Below, in pieces: positions 11,761 through 22,317 of a DNA stretch of 64,000 nt. The position numbers were made by a program, and so were the translations under genes. Origin of the DNA: Ophiostoma sp. CBS 140.51. Taxonomy: Eukaryota; Ascomycota; Sordariomycetes; Ophiostomatales; Ophiostomataceae. Position 1 is the stretch's first letter. Every line of letters starts with the position of its first letter. The notes beneath the pieces were generated by a model. The model was not told where the DNA came from and searched no databases. It worked only from the letters and a program-made list of their open reading frames with translations. The stretch spans positions 186,001 to 250,000 of the forward strand of contig JANSLP010000018.1 of NCBI GenBank assembly GCA_029298735.1, given 5' to 3'.

Positions 11761-13172
11761 TGGGTATGTTTTTACTCACGTCTCGCTCCCTGATGCCAAG
11801 ACGTCACTCACGATTGCATTTATACGAGACTCCGGAATATTACCATTCATACGCCGTATCTTCATTCGGGAGATGTTGTCGGCTCCGGGGCACAATTGAC
11901 TCACATGTGGTTGAAAGAGCGCTGGATGCCCCACATTAACGGTTCGTGTTGTGCGTGCGAAAGAGCAGCTCGTTGCGGCCCGTTATCAATGCTTTGATCA
12001 GTATTCGGGACGGAAACAGTCATTGAAACGACAACCTTGAATGCAATTCGTTGTTTTGTTATCGGCCGCAACGCCCGGACCATATCCGGCTACAAGCGGT
12101 GATATTTTTTGTTTGAGCACCGAGTCATTCAAGGCACTCTTCCGAAATGTGTGGTTGCAATACACGGCGGTTCTCGTCACCACACCAGTCATCACACGAC
12201 CAATGACAACACCCACCACCTCTTGTGGAAAGCCCCCACGCCCGCCACGCCTCGCTTGCAGATGCCTGCTGTCATTACCTAAATTTATGGGCTACCATTG
12301 CGGAAATTCTGTGCCAACGACGCACGTCGTGACCAAACAAAGAGAGTGGAATAAGCCGTTACAATGTACTCGGTAAGATCGAATGAAAATCAAATCAAAT
12401 CAAATACAACGCAGTTCTTTTACAACAATGACCTCGAAATATCACAGAAACTTGCCTGTCCCGTGGCGTGTCTGTGCCTCCTTCCTGCATCTGCAGCTGG
12501 TCATGTGAACCGGGCGAGTCGGTCAGCTTTCCACCGACGTGGGCCTGGATCCCTCTCAGAGTTTTGGAGGGGAAGGAGTCGCAAAAGGAAGTCCCCACTT
12601 GGCCCATTTTTGAAGCACGCCTAAATTCTCCGCACCGATGACCGGCAGCGGCAACAGGAACAAGCACACGAGAATTGAGGAAGGCGGGCGGAAACCTGTA
12701 CCTTGGATCTGGGAATTAACCAACCTAAACGGCAAGTCACGAGCGGCGGAAAGGAGAACGGACGATCTCAAATAATCCACCAGTGATGGCGACAACCATG
12801 ACCATTTGATTTTTTCTGTCTATTCCGCCGTTGCCGTCTCCCCTGTCAGGTCAGCGGGAACAGCCCAAAAGAGGAGAAAACCAGGAACAGACAAGACATG
12901 GCAGACAGATTGCCAAATTGCCAAATCCTGTCACAAATCACAACGCAAAAACAGACGCACGTTCTTTTTCCAGTTCCTGCCTTTTTTGTTACCTGTACCT
13001 CATACTTGTACTTTCAACGCCCGAAGTATCAACCACCACTCGTCAAGCACACGTCGACTTTCTTGTCCCGTGTCCCAGGTCACACCGCATTGCATTTTCG
13101 GGTCGACCGTCGAGACGTCCGTTCACCAAAGGTGCCACCACAACACAACCATTAAGCCCTCCATTTGCCAAA
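11761..13172. other. intergenic, upstream of zinc dehydrogenase 1
   Basis: About 1.4 kb. It holds a short ATCAA-type direct repeat near 12388-12405 and a C/T-rich leader before the ATG at 13173. Open frames here (for example 12041-12376) have no family support. The last 300 bases are probably promoter and 5' leader. Confidence 0.45.
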
Positions 13173-14566
13173 ATGACGCACATTGACGACCACGCCACCC
13201 ACCAACACGGGAAGAGCCTGCAGCAACAGCAGCCCGACAGTGTCAAGGCGCTTGGCCTGCCGCCCAACACGTCTTGCTTGCTCGTGCAGACACGCACAAT
13301 CTTGTTGGAGCCCGTGCCACTCCCACTGTTAAAACCAGACAGCGTGCTTGTGCGTGTCATGGCCAACGGCATCTGCGGCTCCGACATGCACTCGTACCTG
13401 TCGGGCGGCGTTGGTGGCCGGCCCATCGGTGCGCCGTCTGTCATGGGCCACGAGGCCGCCGGCATTGTCGAAGCCGTTGGTGCCGACGTCATGTCCCACG
13501 TGGTGGGCGACCATGTGGCTATTGAGCCCGGTCTGCCATGCCGCAAGTGCGTCAACTGCAAGGGCGGCCGCATGAACATCTGCACGACCATCCGCTACTG
13601 CGGTACGCCCGGTGTGCATGGCACACTCTCTCGCTTTTATGTCTTGCCAGCCGATATGGCACCCAAAATCCCAAAGACGGTCCCCTGGGATGTTGCAGGC
13701 AGCATACAGCCGTTGGCAGTAGGTTCCGTCGCTGTTAAATTTAAAATAGAATTCGATATGTTTGCTGATATACCAGATTGGCGTGCAAATAGGAAAGAGA
13801 GCCGACTTGCGTGCTCACCAGACTGTCGCGATTTTGTATGTTCTCCATATCTATTTCATAACACCGCGCAATCTGTACTTGCTTTTGATTTATTAACGCG
13901 CGCAACAGTGGCTGCGGACCCATCGGCCTGATCACAGCGGCCGTTGCTCATGCCTACTCGGCCCGGAGGATTATCGCCTTTGATATCAAGCCGTCCAGAG
14001 TCGAGTTCGCCAAGTCATATAAATCACCACTCACCGGCAAGCCCATCATCGACCATGTCTTCCAGATTGACAGCCTGCCAGACGTTTTCAAGCACGAGAC
14101 CAATGGCGCCGCGACGAACGGCGCCTCCCTCGACCACACAACGCCCGGCGACAAGGCCTACATGGTTGCCCAGGAGCGCATGGATGCCATCCTCCAAGAA
14201 GTTGGCCTGGCAGATGAGGGTGGTGTCGACCGTGTCATCGAGGCCAGTGGCGCCCAGGACTCGATGCTGCATGGTGTGGCCGTTTGCAATGACGGCGGTG
14301 TCTACCTGCAGGTCGGCCTCGGCCATATCCAGACCAACATCTTCCCCACCATTGCTGTCACCAACAAGGAGCTCGACGTGCGTGGCATCACTCGGTACAC
14401 AGCGTCGTGTTTCCCCATGGCCATTGAGATGCTCGGCCGTGGCGTCGTGGACATTGCACCACTCATCACGTCACGGTTTCCCATGTCGCGAGCCAAGGAT
14501 GCCTTTGAGACGGTCGCCGCCGGAAACGACATTAAAGTGATTATCAGAAATCAAGAGGTTGAGTAG
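13173..14566 (+). CDS. zinc medium-chain dehydrogenase 1 (polyol dehydrogenase-like)
   Basis: NAD(P)-dependent oxidation of a secondary alcohol or polyol, cytosolic. Exons 13173-13718, 13777-13835 and 13909-14566 give 420 residues; the 59-base middle exon is essential because it supplies IGVQIGKRADLRAHQTVAIF and restores the GCGPIGL dinucleotide-binding loop. Catalytic zinc ligands are Cys68 (GICGSD) and His93-Glu94 (MGHE). Structural zinc is held by Cys123, 126, 129 and 137 (CX2CX2CX7C). The enzyme resembles sorbitol/xylitol dehydrogenases but carries an insertion of some 45-60 residues in the Rossmann half, after FDIKPSRVEFAKSY, before GGVDRVIEASG. The N-terminal extension of 35 residues is His/Gln-rich. 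It reads in the same direction as the adjacent aldolase, 450 bp away, and both may serve one pathway. Confidence 0.93.
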
Positions 14567-15014
14567 GGGGTTTCTACTTTGTGTTTAATCTTGTATTCCT
14601 GTACATATGGTTTCGTCATACATATTTTCACAGTTCGTGAATCGCATTTGCATTGTGTAATAGTGTCGCATTATAATTCAACTTGGTTATTCTGCGATAT
14701 TTTTGGTGAATCAAAATGAATACGAATTCAGTAGCAGCCAACGCCAAGCAATCTGGACGCGCGCCTGGAGTCGGGCGGAGTGGATGTGAGCGCCGGCGGA
14801 CCGGCCTTGCTTACCCCGTTTGAAATCTCACCACCTTGGCAACTACGACAGATGCAGATGCAGAATTATATCGTACCAACATTTTCGTGCACTCATTCAG
14901 CCTAATGCGAAACATGCCATGCTCATATACTTTTCGTTTTCATCTTGTCCAAATGTGCATCCTCTCCATCGATTTGCACTTTCTCATCCACATCCTGAAA
15001 CGACCACCGTTAAA
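14567..15014. promoter_or_regulatory. intergenic promoter of HpcH/HpaI aldolase
   Basis: About 450 bases. A GC-rich patch near 14758-14810 holds several CGG/CCG triplets (GCGCCGGCGGACCGG), the half-site type bound by Zn2Cys6 regulators. Assignment as an operator is inference. Confidence 0.4.
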
Positions 15015-15932
15015 ATGACACTCTCCACAAAACTCGGCTTCACAACCCCACTGCGGTCAATTCTCGACAGTGGTCGGACCGCCTACGGTTGCTGGATGGC
15101 CTTTGCCTGTCCAGCAATGGTGAGAACCATTCTTCGTTCGGCATCTACTTCATATGCAGGCCCGTTTAAATGGGTCCTTATTGACGGCGAGCACGGTCTC
15201 ATCGGCGACCGAGACTACTACGAGCTCGTCAACGCCATTGCTGCTGAGGGTGCCAGCCCCATTATCCGCGTGCCCTGGGCCGAGGAGTGGATGATTAAGC
15301 GGGCTTTGGACTTGGGGGCCCACGGCGTGCTCACACCCATGTGCCACACTGCCGAAGACGCCGCCCGCATCGTCCGGTACTGCAAGTATCCATGCCGGGG
15401 CACACGTGGCTACGGGCCCATATTTGCCGTCCACTCGATCCCGGGCATGGCCACTGGCGATCCGGCCTACGACGAGGGTGCCGACAAGAGTCTCGTCGTG
15501 GCTGTCCAGATCGAGTCTAGACTGGGTGTCGACAATGCCGAGGCTATTGCACAGGTGGAGGGCGTGGATGTGCTGTTGGTTGGCCCCTTTGATCTAGCTA
15601 AGCAGATGGGTATTGTCCCGGGCAGCGCTGAGCACGAAGCCGCCATCCGCAGTGTTCTCCAAGCCGCCCACCGTGCAGGCAAAAAGGCGGCTATCTTCTG
15701 TGAGCACTTCGTACGCCCAAACTAATGACAACAGTCGATAGTGAACACTGACAACATGGCAGGCTTGAGTGGCATTCGGGCACGTCTTCGTGTGCAACAA
15801 GGCTTCGACATGGTTTCTGTCTCGACTGACTCGACAGTGGTGGGCGAAGCGATGGTGCAGCACCTCAGTGTCGCCAACGGCACATCAACGCCGTCCGTTC
15901 TTTCCCCGGTCACTCATGGAGACAGAAAATGA
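15015..15932 (+). CDS. HpcH/HpaI-family class II aldolase
   Basis: Expected to cleave 2-oxo-3-deoxy or 4-hydroxy-2-oxo acids to pyruvate (or a related oxo acid) and an aldehyde, with a divalent metal. Exons 15015-15699 and 15763-15932 join in phase to 284 residues; without the splice the protein would stop early and lose SGIRARLRVQQGFDMVSV, a conserved C-terminal strand. Visible family motifs are VLIDGEHG (residues 54-61) with the general-base His60, the IIRVPW arginine, QIESRLG with the metal-binding Glu, and DVLLVGPFDLA. Fungal members often sit in sugar-acid or aromatic-degradation clusters. Here it lies between a zinc dehydrogenase and a divergent group with an aromatic monooxygenase, which suggests a late carbon-carbon cleavage step. 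The true substrate is unknown. Confidence 0.93.
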
Positions 15933-16195
15933 CAGTGGTTATAAATTTTGTCGTATCTAATGATTGGAAACACGCTTTGCTTCCTCTTCATTTTTCATTT
16001 TATTTCTATTTTTTTAATCTACCGCATGTCACAGTGCAATTCTTCATAACAGCCTTTGTACAGTCGACACACTACGCTAACATCAAAGTATCTGAACACT
16101 GTTTAATAGATGCATTAACGCAGCTGGGCACACAAATTGAGTTTATAACTAAAGCACGCAATGTCCCTCATCCTATAATATCTGCCGAGATCAGA

Positions 16196-17748
16196 TTAAG
16201 GGGTATATAAGAAGCCATTCTGGCCTTCCAGAACAATACCTGTCATTTTCTGGAGCCGGTTCATTCGTCGGAAGTACAGATTGAGCATACCGCAGATTCC
16301 AATAATCACGGCAGAACTGCACAGAACCACAATGACGCCAGGCGTATAGGTCGGTGCATCCTGGGATCGAAACACAGTCGAGCCGATGATACCGCCAATG
16401 GCACCCATCGACAGCTGCACGGCTGTGCTGACACTCCGCTTGACACGCGTTGGGGCGTTGTTCTGGGCGTAGACAACAATCATGGGCGAGTTCACAATGG
16501 CAGCACCCAGACAGAAAAACAAGCCCAGGTATTGCGATCCGGTGTTGGGGCCCCAGCGCGTCAGAATAATGCCGAGCACGATGTTGAGCTGCAGAAAAAT
16601 AACAAAGGGGGAACGCATTTTGATTCGGTCAGACACGGTCGCCACGGTGACGGCGAGAATAAAACCAAAGAAGTAGGGTGGCGTGGTCAGGAGCTGGCTA
16701 ATGGCGCCGCTGTAGCCCATGCGGTCGTTGAGGATGAGAGGGACGAAATAGGCTAGCCCGTAGGTGGTAGCGACGCAAAGCATGTAGATCAAGCCAAAGA
16801 CCCATAGCTTCCAGTCAAATATGTTTTCACGCACGAGACGCATCGTCAGCTTTTCCTCGTCGTGCTCCTCGCGGTCCCGGCCAATGAGCTGGACGGCAAT
16901 CTCACGCTGTTCCTGCGTGAGGAATTTGGATTTGTTGGGGTACTCGTCAATCACGAAGAAAGCGAGAAATGCGGCGCCGATGGTGATGGCGCCTTCTAAA
17001 ATAAAGATCCACCGCCAACTAGCATAGTCTGGAGTATTGATGCGGGAGAAGGCCCAAGCTAGCAGGCCAGAGAGGGCCGATATAAGCGAGGCTCCTGACC
17101 CAACCATGGTCATGCGCTTGCCGAAATAGTAACGAGGATACCAGGAGCTGACTACATGGATGACGGTTGGATAAATTCTGTGGGGGATTAGTAATTGAGA
17201 CGATAGTAAATAATGGAAGTTAGAAGTGCTACTCACCCTGCTTCACACACACCCAGCAGTATCCGCATGGCAACGAGGCTACCAAAATTGCGGACAAGAC
17301 CGCTAGCCAGCGTGAAAAGGCCGAAGCCAATTGAGAGAATTGTCAACCAGTAGCGGACGGGCGTCTTTGAGAGGGCGTAGTTGCTGGGCAGAACGCACAA
17401 GGCATAACCAGGGAAGAAGACAAGCAGCGCCACAGAGTAGCTGTTGCTTTTGAACTCCAGCTCCTTGCCCATGCCCACTACCATAGCGAGACCCATGTTG
17501 GCACGATCAATGAAACAAAACGCAAGGATGATGGTCATAGTTGGCAGAACAATCAAGTCGATCTTCCGGATGGTCTTTGCCAGCTTGACTGGGTCGATAT
17601 CAGCGTTCTCAGCAGCGGAGGTATCGGGGCCTGTGGCACCAGTCACTCCGTAGTCATTGTGTTCAACGTCTAGAGGCGGCTTGTCTTCGTTCTGTGTGCT
17701 CTGACGACGGGCATTTTCTCCGGTATCGGGTATGTGTGTGTTGGTCAT
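16196..17748 (-). CDS. MFS anion:cation symporter (Dal5/Tna1-like)
   Basis: Plasma-membrane uptake protein of the ACS family, whose members carry organic anions such as allantoate, nicotinate, pantothenate or other carboxylates. Exons 17748-17237 and 17177-16196 (intron 59 bp) give 497 residues. The N-terminal tail of about 60 residues is polar. Family features visible are FIDRANMGLA in TM1, LPSNYALSKTPVRYWL and GVCEAGIYPTVIHVVSSWYP spanning the splice, a central loop with FVIDEYPNKSKFLTQEQ, and about 12 hydrophobic segments. It is convergent with the upstream aldolase and lies in the same direction as the FAD monooxygenase. Import of a carboxylated or aromatic acid is a reasonable inference from family and neighbours. 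Confidence 0.92.
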
Positions 17749-18706
17749 GGTTGTAACAGTTGACGGTGAAAGAATATGTGGTAGGCACGAGGTTGAACCG
17801 TCGAGTTTTGAAATCTAGACTCTTTGTCGCGAGATGTGGATTAAAAATCTAGGAAGATTCAGATGGTAAAAGAAATCATTCTTCTTTATTTATTTCAATA
17901 GAAATGATCAAAATCACAGTGAACGCAAGGTCACCGAGGTAGACGCGCCTACCAATTGGAGGCACTTACATGGCTGGTGGCTAATTTTTCAAAGCCGAGT
18001 TAATCAACAAAACAGTGACCGAGACAAGACGAACCTGTTCATTACCCCAATCCTAATTTTCAACAACACACTGCTATTGTTTCTGAATGACGGAGAATTG
18101 ACGGCGATTCAAATTGAAATCTACAGGGATATAAAAGAAAGAAAAGGTCAAGAGGGGAACGAGTTGGTAGATTGTAGCATATTTGATGCCTCTTCAAATC
18201 GAAGTAATACAGTCGACATCCTCTAATAATAATTGCAACTAACTATGCTGATGAAAAATGAAATATAACACAACCATGCCTTTGTAGTCAGTACGTCAGT
18301 CCCTAAATAAAGTGTGATCTTCGAGATCGTCAGATTTACCGAGGCCATGTGGCGTTCCATCTGCGGATCTAGGGATCTTGGGTTCTCCAGCAGACAATTT
18401 GCGTGCCGCTGATTGGTGCATAGCCCAACGTCTTTTCTTGTTTCCCCATGGGGACTTAACCAATCCCATTTTATGATCTTCTTCGACGCCCTCACGAAAC
18501 TATTTGATGAACTGTACGACGTACAAAAAGACTGATTGGAAATACGGGTATATGGAGGTGTGGTACACACTTGCTGTATTGATCGGCTATTCTCTTCAGA
18601 ATAGTATTTGTAATGCGTATTGTGTCTCACACGGCGCCAAGGACCATTGTATATATGTGTGTATTTATGGGATTGCAAAAGAGTAAGATGCTGGCCACCA
18701 ATATAT
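17749..18706. other. intergenic between transporter and FAD monooxygenase
   Basis: About 960 bases, AT-rich. It holds promoter sequence of the transporter (GGATTAA at 17838-17844) and a CCCCATGGGG palindrome at 18444-18453. A 217-residue minus-strand frame at 18223-18876 overlaps the end of the monooxygenase and has no family support. Confidence 0.5.
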
Positions 18707-20822
18707 CTATAAGCCCAGCTCCGACAAGATAGCAGTCTTTGCCACATCTGCTGTGGTACTCGACGACAGCTTTGCGACGATATGCTGGTCAGGTCGAACG
18801 AGCAAGGCACCGCTAGATGCAAGGGCGGCTTCGGTAAAAAATCGCTCTTGCTCAGGAAAGACAAAATCAAAATCAACGCCCACCGTGTACAGTCGCACTA
18901 GGACACGCACTCCGGGTAAGTCCTGTTGGATTGCCTCCACCTTTTCCTTCCAGCCGGAGCCTGGCCCAGCAATAAGAGCAAACGACTGGGGCTTGACAAG
19001 GTCCAGGGTGGAGTACCGCCGTGCTGCAATGTCAGAAAGACTAAACTCTTTAACGTACGACACATCATGTGGTTCAAGATAGTCAAAAAGATCATACTCC
19101 AGTGGTGTGATCCAGGCATGTGGAAGCCGTGCGCCGGGCACGAACTTGGGTGTGTAGTGAGAGGCATGCGGTGGTGTCGACTTGTCGCCGTAGACATATC
19201 CAATGTGGAGTTCCAGCTGTGTCTTGCGTTAGCCTCTGGTTTTATCAAAAAGTATAAGCGGCATTTTGAATTACATTGTCAAAGTGTTCTTGCTGGCCAG
19301 CGACTTCCGTGGCAATCATTTCTTGTTTCGCCGGATCGTGGATGGACTTGTGTAGGTTGGCCCGTGCTTCTTCAACATCGTCAATGCCGGCCGTGCCCAG
19401 TGTCTTGAGGAACGAAAAAATCTTCTTTCCGTTCTTGACGCTCTGTGCAGCGCAGATGAGCGCAATGTGTCGACGCTCGGCTTCATATTGGTCGAGAATG
19501 TCCGGACGAGCCCAGCCGTTTAGGACGGCAGAAATTTTGCAAGTAATGTTGTGGGCATCAGCAATTCCACAGTTGAGGCCAAGGCCACCCGTCGGTGGGA
19601 AGGAATGGGCTGCATCGCCGACACTAGAGAATCTTGTTAGCACATAATTTATCTGTGTGATTCAAGTCAAAAGAACTCACAGGAAAATACCACCTTGGCG
19701 GTATTGTTTGGCGACCTTGCGACTGAGCAACCAAGGGCGGTGGCTCAGGACCTTGAATGGAATATCCTGCCCAATGGCTGCACCAACAACATCACGACAA
19801 AGAGACTCGTTCCAAGACTCGACGGGATACCGTTTAGACTACAGCCTATCTGTCAGTATTTATTGCGCCAGACAACGTGGAGGTTCACCAATATCAACTT
19901 ACGTCAAAATTGCTGATTAGCACTTGGTTCTCTCCCAGGTCATAGGCAATGATGAAACCAGAGCATGCTGGGTCTGTGATCCAATGCAGCATCCCGACTC
20001 GGTCTTTGACAACAGGCCTCAAGTCAGACTGGAAATGGATTGTCATCATGGTTTCATCTAAATTTGTCAACTGGGCACACCATAAATTAGGTCGGTGGGG
20101 TATTGCCAGTGTACTCACATCCGTCCTCGCCTTCACTTTGAATACCGAGATCTTTCCGCACGGTACTCTTGGCACCATCGCAGGCCAAGACGTACCTCGA
20201 TAAAACTGTCCACTGAACACCCGTTGCGCGCTCTTCTACTGTTGTGGAGACGCCGCCGTCCGTCTGCATTGACGTGATATACGCAAGACCCTTGCGTATC
20301 TCGACATTTGGATCACCATCCAGCTCGTTGGCTACGAAGGCCTCAAAGTCTGGCTGAGGAATGTTGTGAATCAACTCTGGCGTTGCATCCAGGACACCAA
20401 CATCCATCCGCTCATATGGCAGCACCCCGATACGCTCACCACTAAGATTTGTCACAAAGTTGACCCAAAAGGCATCACCTCGTGGAGATCCGAGTTTGCG
20501 CATTTTGGTCGTGTCGAGTCCGATCTGACGACATATCTCGAGGCTTCGGGGGGACAATGCGTGTGCCTTGGGTGCTGCGAGTCGTTGGAGATACTTCTCG
20601 ATGACAAGTGATTTGACTACATGAAGAGTCAGCTAAAAGAAAAAATAAAAATACCCTAAAGTTATCACAGGCCATGGGATGCGGGCAATTATGATGGGTG
20701 CACTTACTTCCCGCTTGGGAGAGGATGTATGAGGAGAGAAGGCCTGCTGGCCCACCGCCGACGATAAGAACTGGTACGTCGATGGCTGCGCCGGCGGCCA
20801 AGGTCGTGTCGTTGACCGTCAT
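18707..20822 (-). CDS. FAD-dependent aromatic-ring monooxygenase (phenol hydroxylase/TfdB-like)
   Basis: Uses FAD, NAD(P)H and O2 to hydroxylate an aromatic ring. Six exons, 20822-20708, 20616-20119, 20057-19903, 19838-19681, 19623-19275 and 19216-18707, join in phase to 594 residues with introns of 57-91 bp. The FAD-binding GGGPAG is at residues 22-27, the DG motif (LACDGAKST) near 180, and the GD motif (VGDAAHSFPPTGGLGLN) begins exon 5 near 309. The last 170 residues form the thioredoxin-like C-terminal domain seen in phenol hydroxylase relatives (SFALIAGPGSGWKEKV). Full length for the family, with no lesion found. It shares a divergent promoter with the small unknown protein at 21690. Which phenolic or enol compound it hydroxylates cannot be told. 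Confidence 0.93.
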
Positions 20823-21689
20823 GCTGTGTGTTTGATTTTCAAATTGCTTTGTTGAATTTCAATTGATTTCTCATCTTCCTCTACGCTTCGCTCGAAAACG
20901 CGACGATGGGTTGAGTTAAGACAGCATCTTGCTCTCACTGCCAAGAAGACCCCAACAATGAGACCCCACGACCCCTCTACAAACTTACATGCTTCTCCAA
21001 TTTCCAGAGCCTGTCAGTGAGATCCACGGGTTAACTGGCTATCTCCGGTGTGTTTTGTTGGTGGGTTGCTTTCAGTGGGTCATTGCCATGCCTCCGATTG
21101 GCGGACGGCCCAGTCTTGTTGTTCTTCCACGGAGGGCACGACGTACGATTTCCCTCGACATTGTGTCATATAATTTTATGACTATGATGAGGGGGGACGA
21201 AAATCAATACTTTTTGAGGTTTACTCTTTATTTGAATCTTTATTCATATGATTGAATTTTACTAAAAAAGAGTGCTTAATTTTTGTATTCTATTTTATGG
21301 AAATTATATCATAATCAATTGCGTACGAAAATCAAAACTATAACCTAAGAAACAGATAATCAAAACACAATCATTAAAGTTGACGCGGAAATAGGATACG
21401 ATAAAAAATGAGCATAATATATCTTGATTTAATTGAAATTCAAAAAGATCACCGAAAATGATGGCTTCTCAGTCTTTGAGTGCTGCTCGGAATTTGGCGA
21501 GCATGGAAATACACTACATTGCTCCACCATGCCAATTCCGTACTACCGCAAAAATACGTCCGACCTCGGTCGATGGACGCGACAGAGCAGCTTCAACTTG
21601 CAAAGTATCTTTGACAGCAACGTCATTCACACACATCATTGTTACATGCCGGTCAATTCAACTCATTTACACACTCCCCAACGCACACA
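20823..21689. promoter_or_regulatory. divergent promoter, FAD monooxygenase and small protein
   Basis: About 870 bases. TCCACGGA lies at 21126-21133 and a near match TCCACGGG at 21023-21030. The middle (21150-21440) is strongly AT-rich. The same TCCACGGA element appears in the next two divergent promoters to the right. Confidence 0.5.
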
Positions 21690-22179
21690 ATGGCAGCTGA
21701 ACGTACCCAATGGCGTCTGGTGACGGTGAACACGGCCCCCGAGCGGGCGAAGAGGCTGATTGGTCGCATGGTTGAAGCGCTCAAGGACCAGTACGACATT
21801 CAGCACGTCGACAACTGCGACAGTGAGTGACTCCAACTTTGCATGCCATTCAAAGGCCAATCTAATCATGTGTAACATTCACTGACATTTCAGACCTCGA
21901 CCAAGTCCTGCCCAAAGTGACGCAGCACAAGCCAAACGTCCTTGTGAGTTACCCCGCCATGACTTCGTGACACGATTCATTATTGGTAACTAACAAAGCA
22001 CCTCGTAGTTCTGTGCTTCAATGTGGACGCCGGAGCAATCCGCTCAGGCATTTGCGACAGCCAGGAGCGTTGTGCCAGACATCAAAACGCATGCTATTCC
22101 TGAGGGTCTGCAGGTCAAGAACGGCCCCGATGCTGTTGTCGACTACCTGATTGTGGAGGTGCCCAAGCTGCTGGGTTAA
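21690..22179 (+). CDS. small alpha/beta protein of unknown function
   Basis: Not recognised. Exons 21690-21822, 21894-21943 and 22009-22179, with introns of 71 and 65 bp, join in phase to 117 residues. The three-exon structure with intact phases supports a real gene. The chain alternates predicted beta strands (WRLVTVNT, YDIQHV, NVLFCASM, IKTHAIP) with amphipathic helices (RAKRLIGRMVEALKDQY, SAQAFATARSVV), giving a Rossmann/flavodoxin-like or receiver-like topology. There is no signal peptide or membrane segment, so it is probably cytosolic. It begins divergently from the aromatic monooxygenase and ends 138 bp from the convergent CocE/NonD hydrolase. A helper, ligand-binding or small catalytic role in the pathway is possible but unsupported by motifs. 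Confidence 0.8.
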
Positions 22180-22317
22180 AGTGGACAGAAGGCATGATTA
22201 TCTGCACAGATATATAAAGAGATGTATAGTCATAGACTGGATAGAATACATGTACTGCAAATCAAGGCACGAAACTCAACTCTCTTTGTTCTAAGAATAA
22301 TGACTACAATACTCTAT

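Noticed and set aside
12831..13931. 366-residue read-through version of zinc dehydrogenase 1
   Set aside because: It breaks the cofactor loop and runs through two introns; the three-exon model restores AIFGCGPIGL.
18223..18876. 217-residue minus-strand open frame
   Set aside because: It overlaps the well-supported end of the FAD monooxygenase, is rich in Ser/Tyr/His without domain, and lies in AT-rich spacer.
19681..19902. Suspected frameshift in exon 4 of the FAD monooxygenase
   Set aside because: Rechecking the A run near 19799-19801 against both neighbouring frames showed three A residues, and the exon is then in frame.
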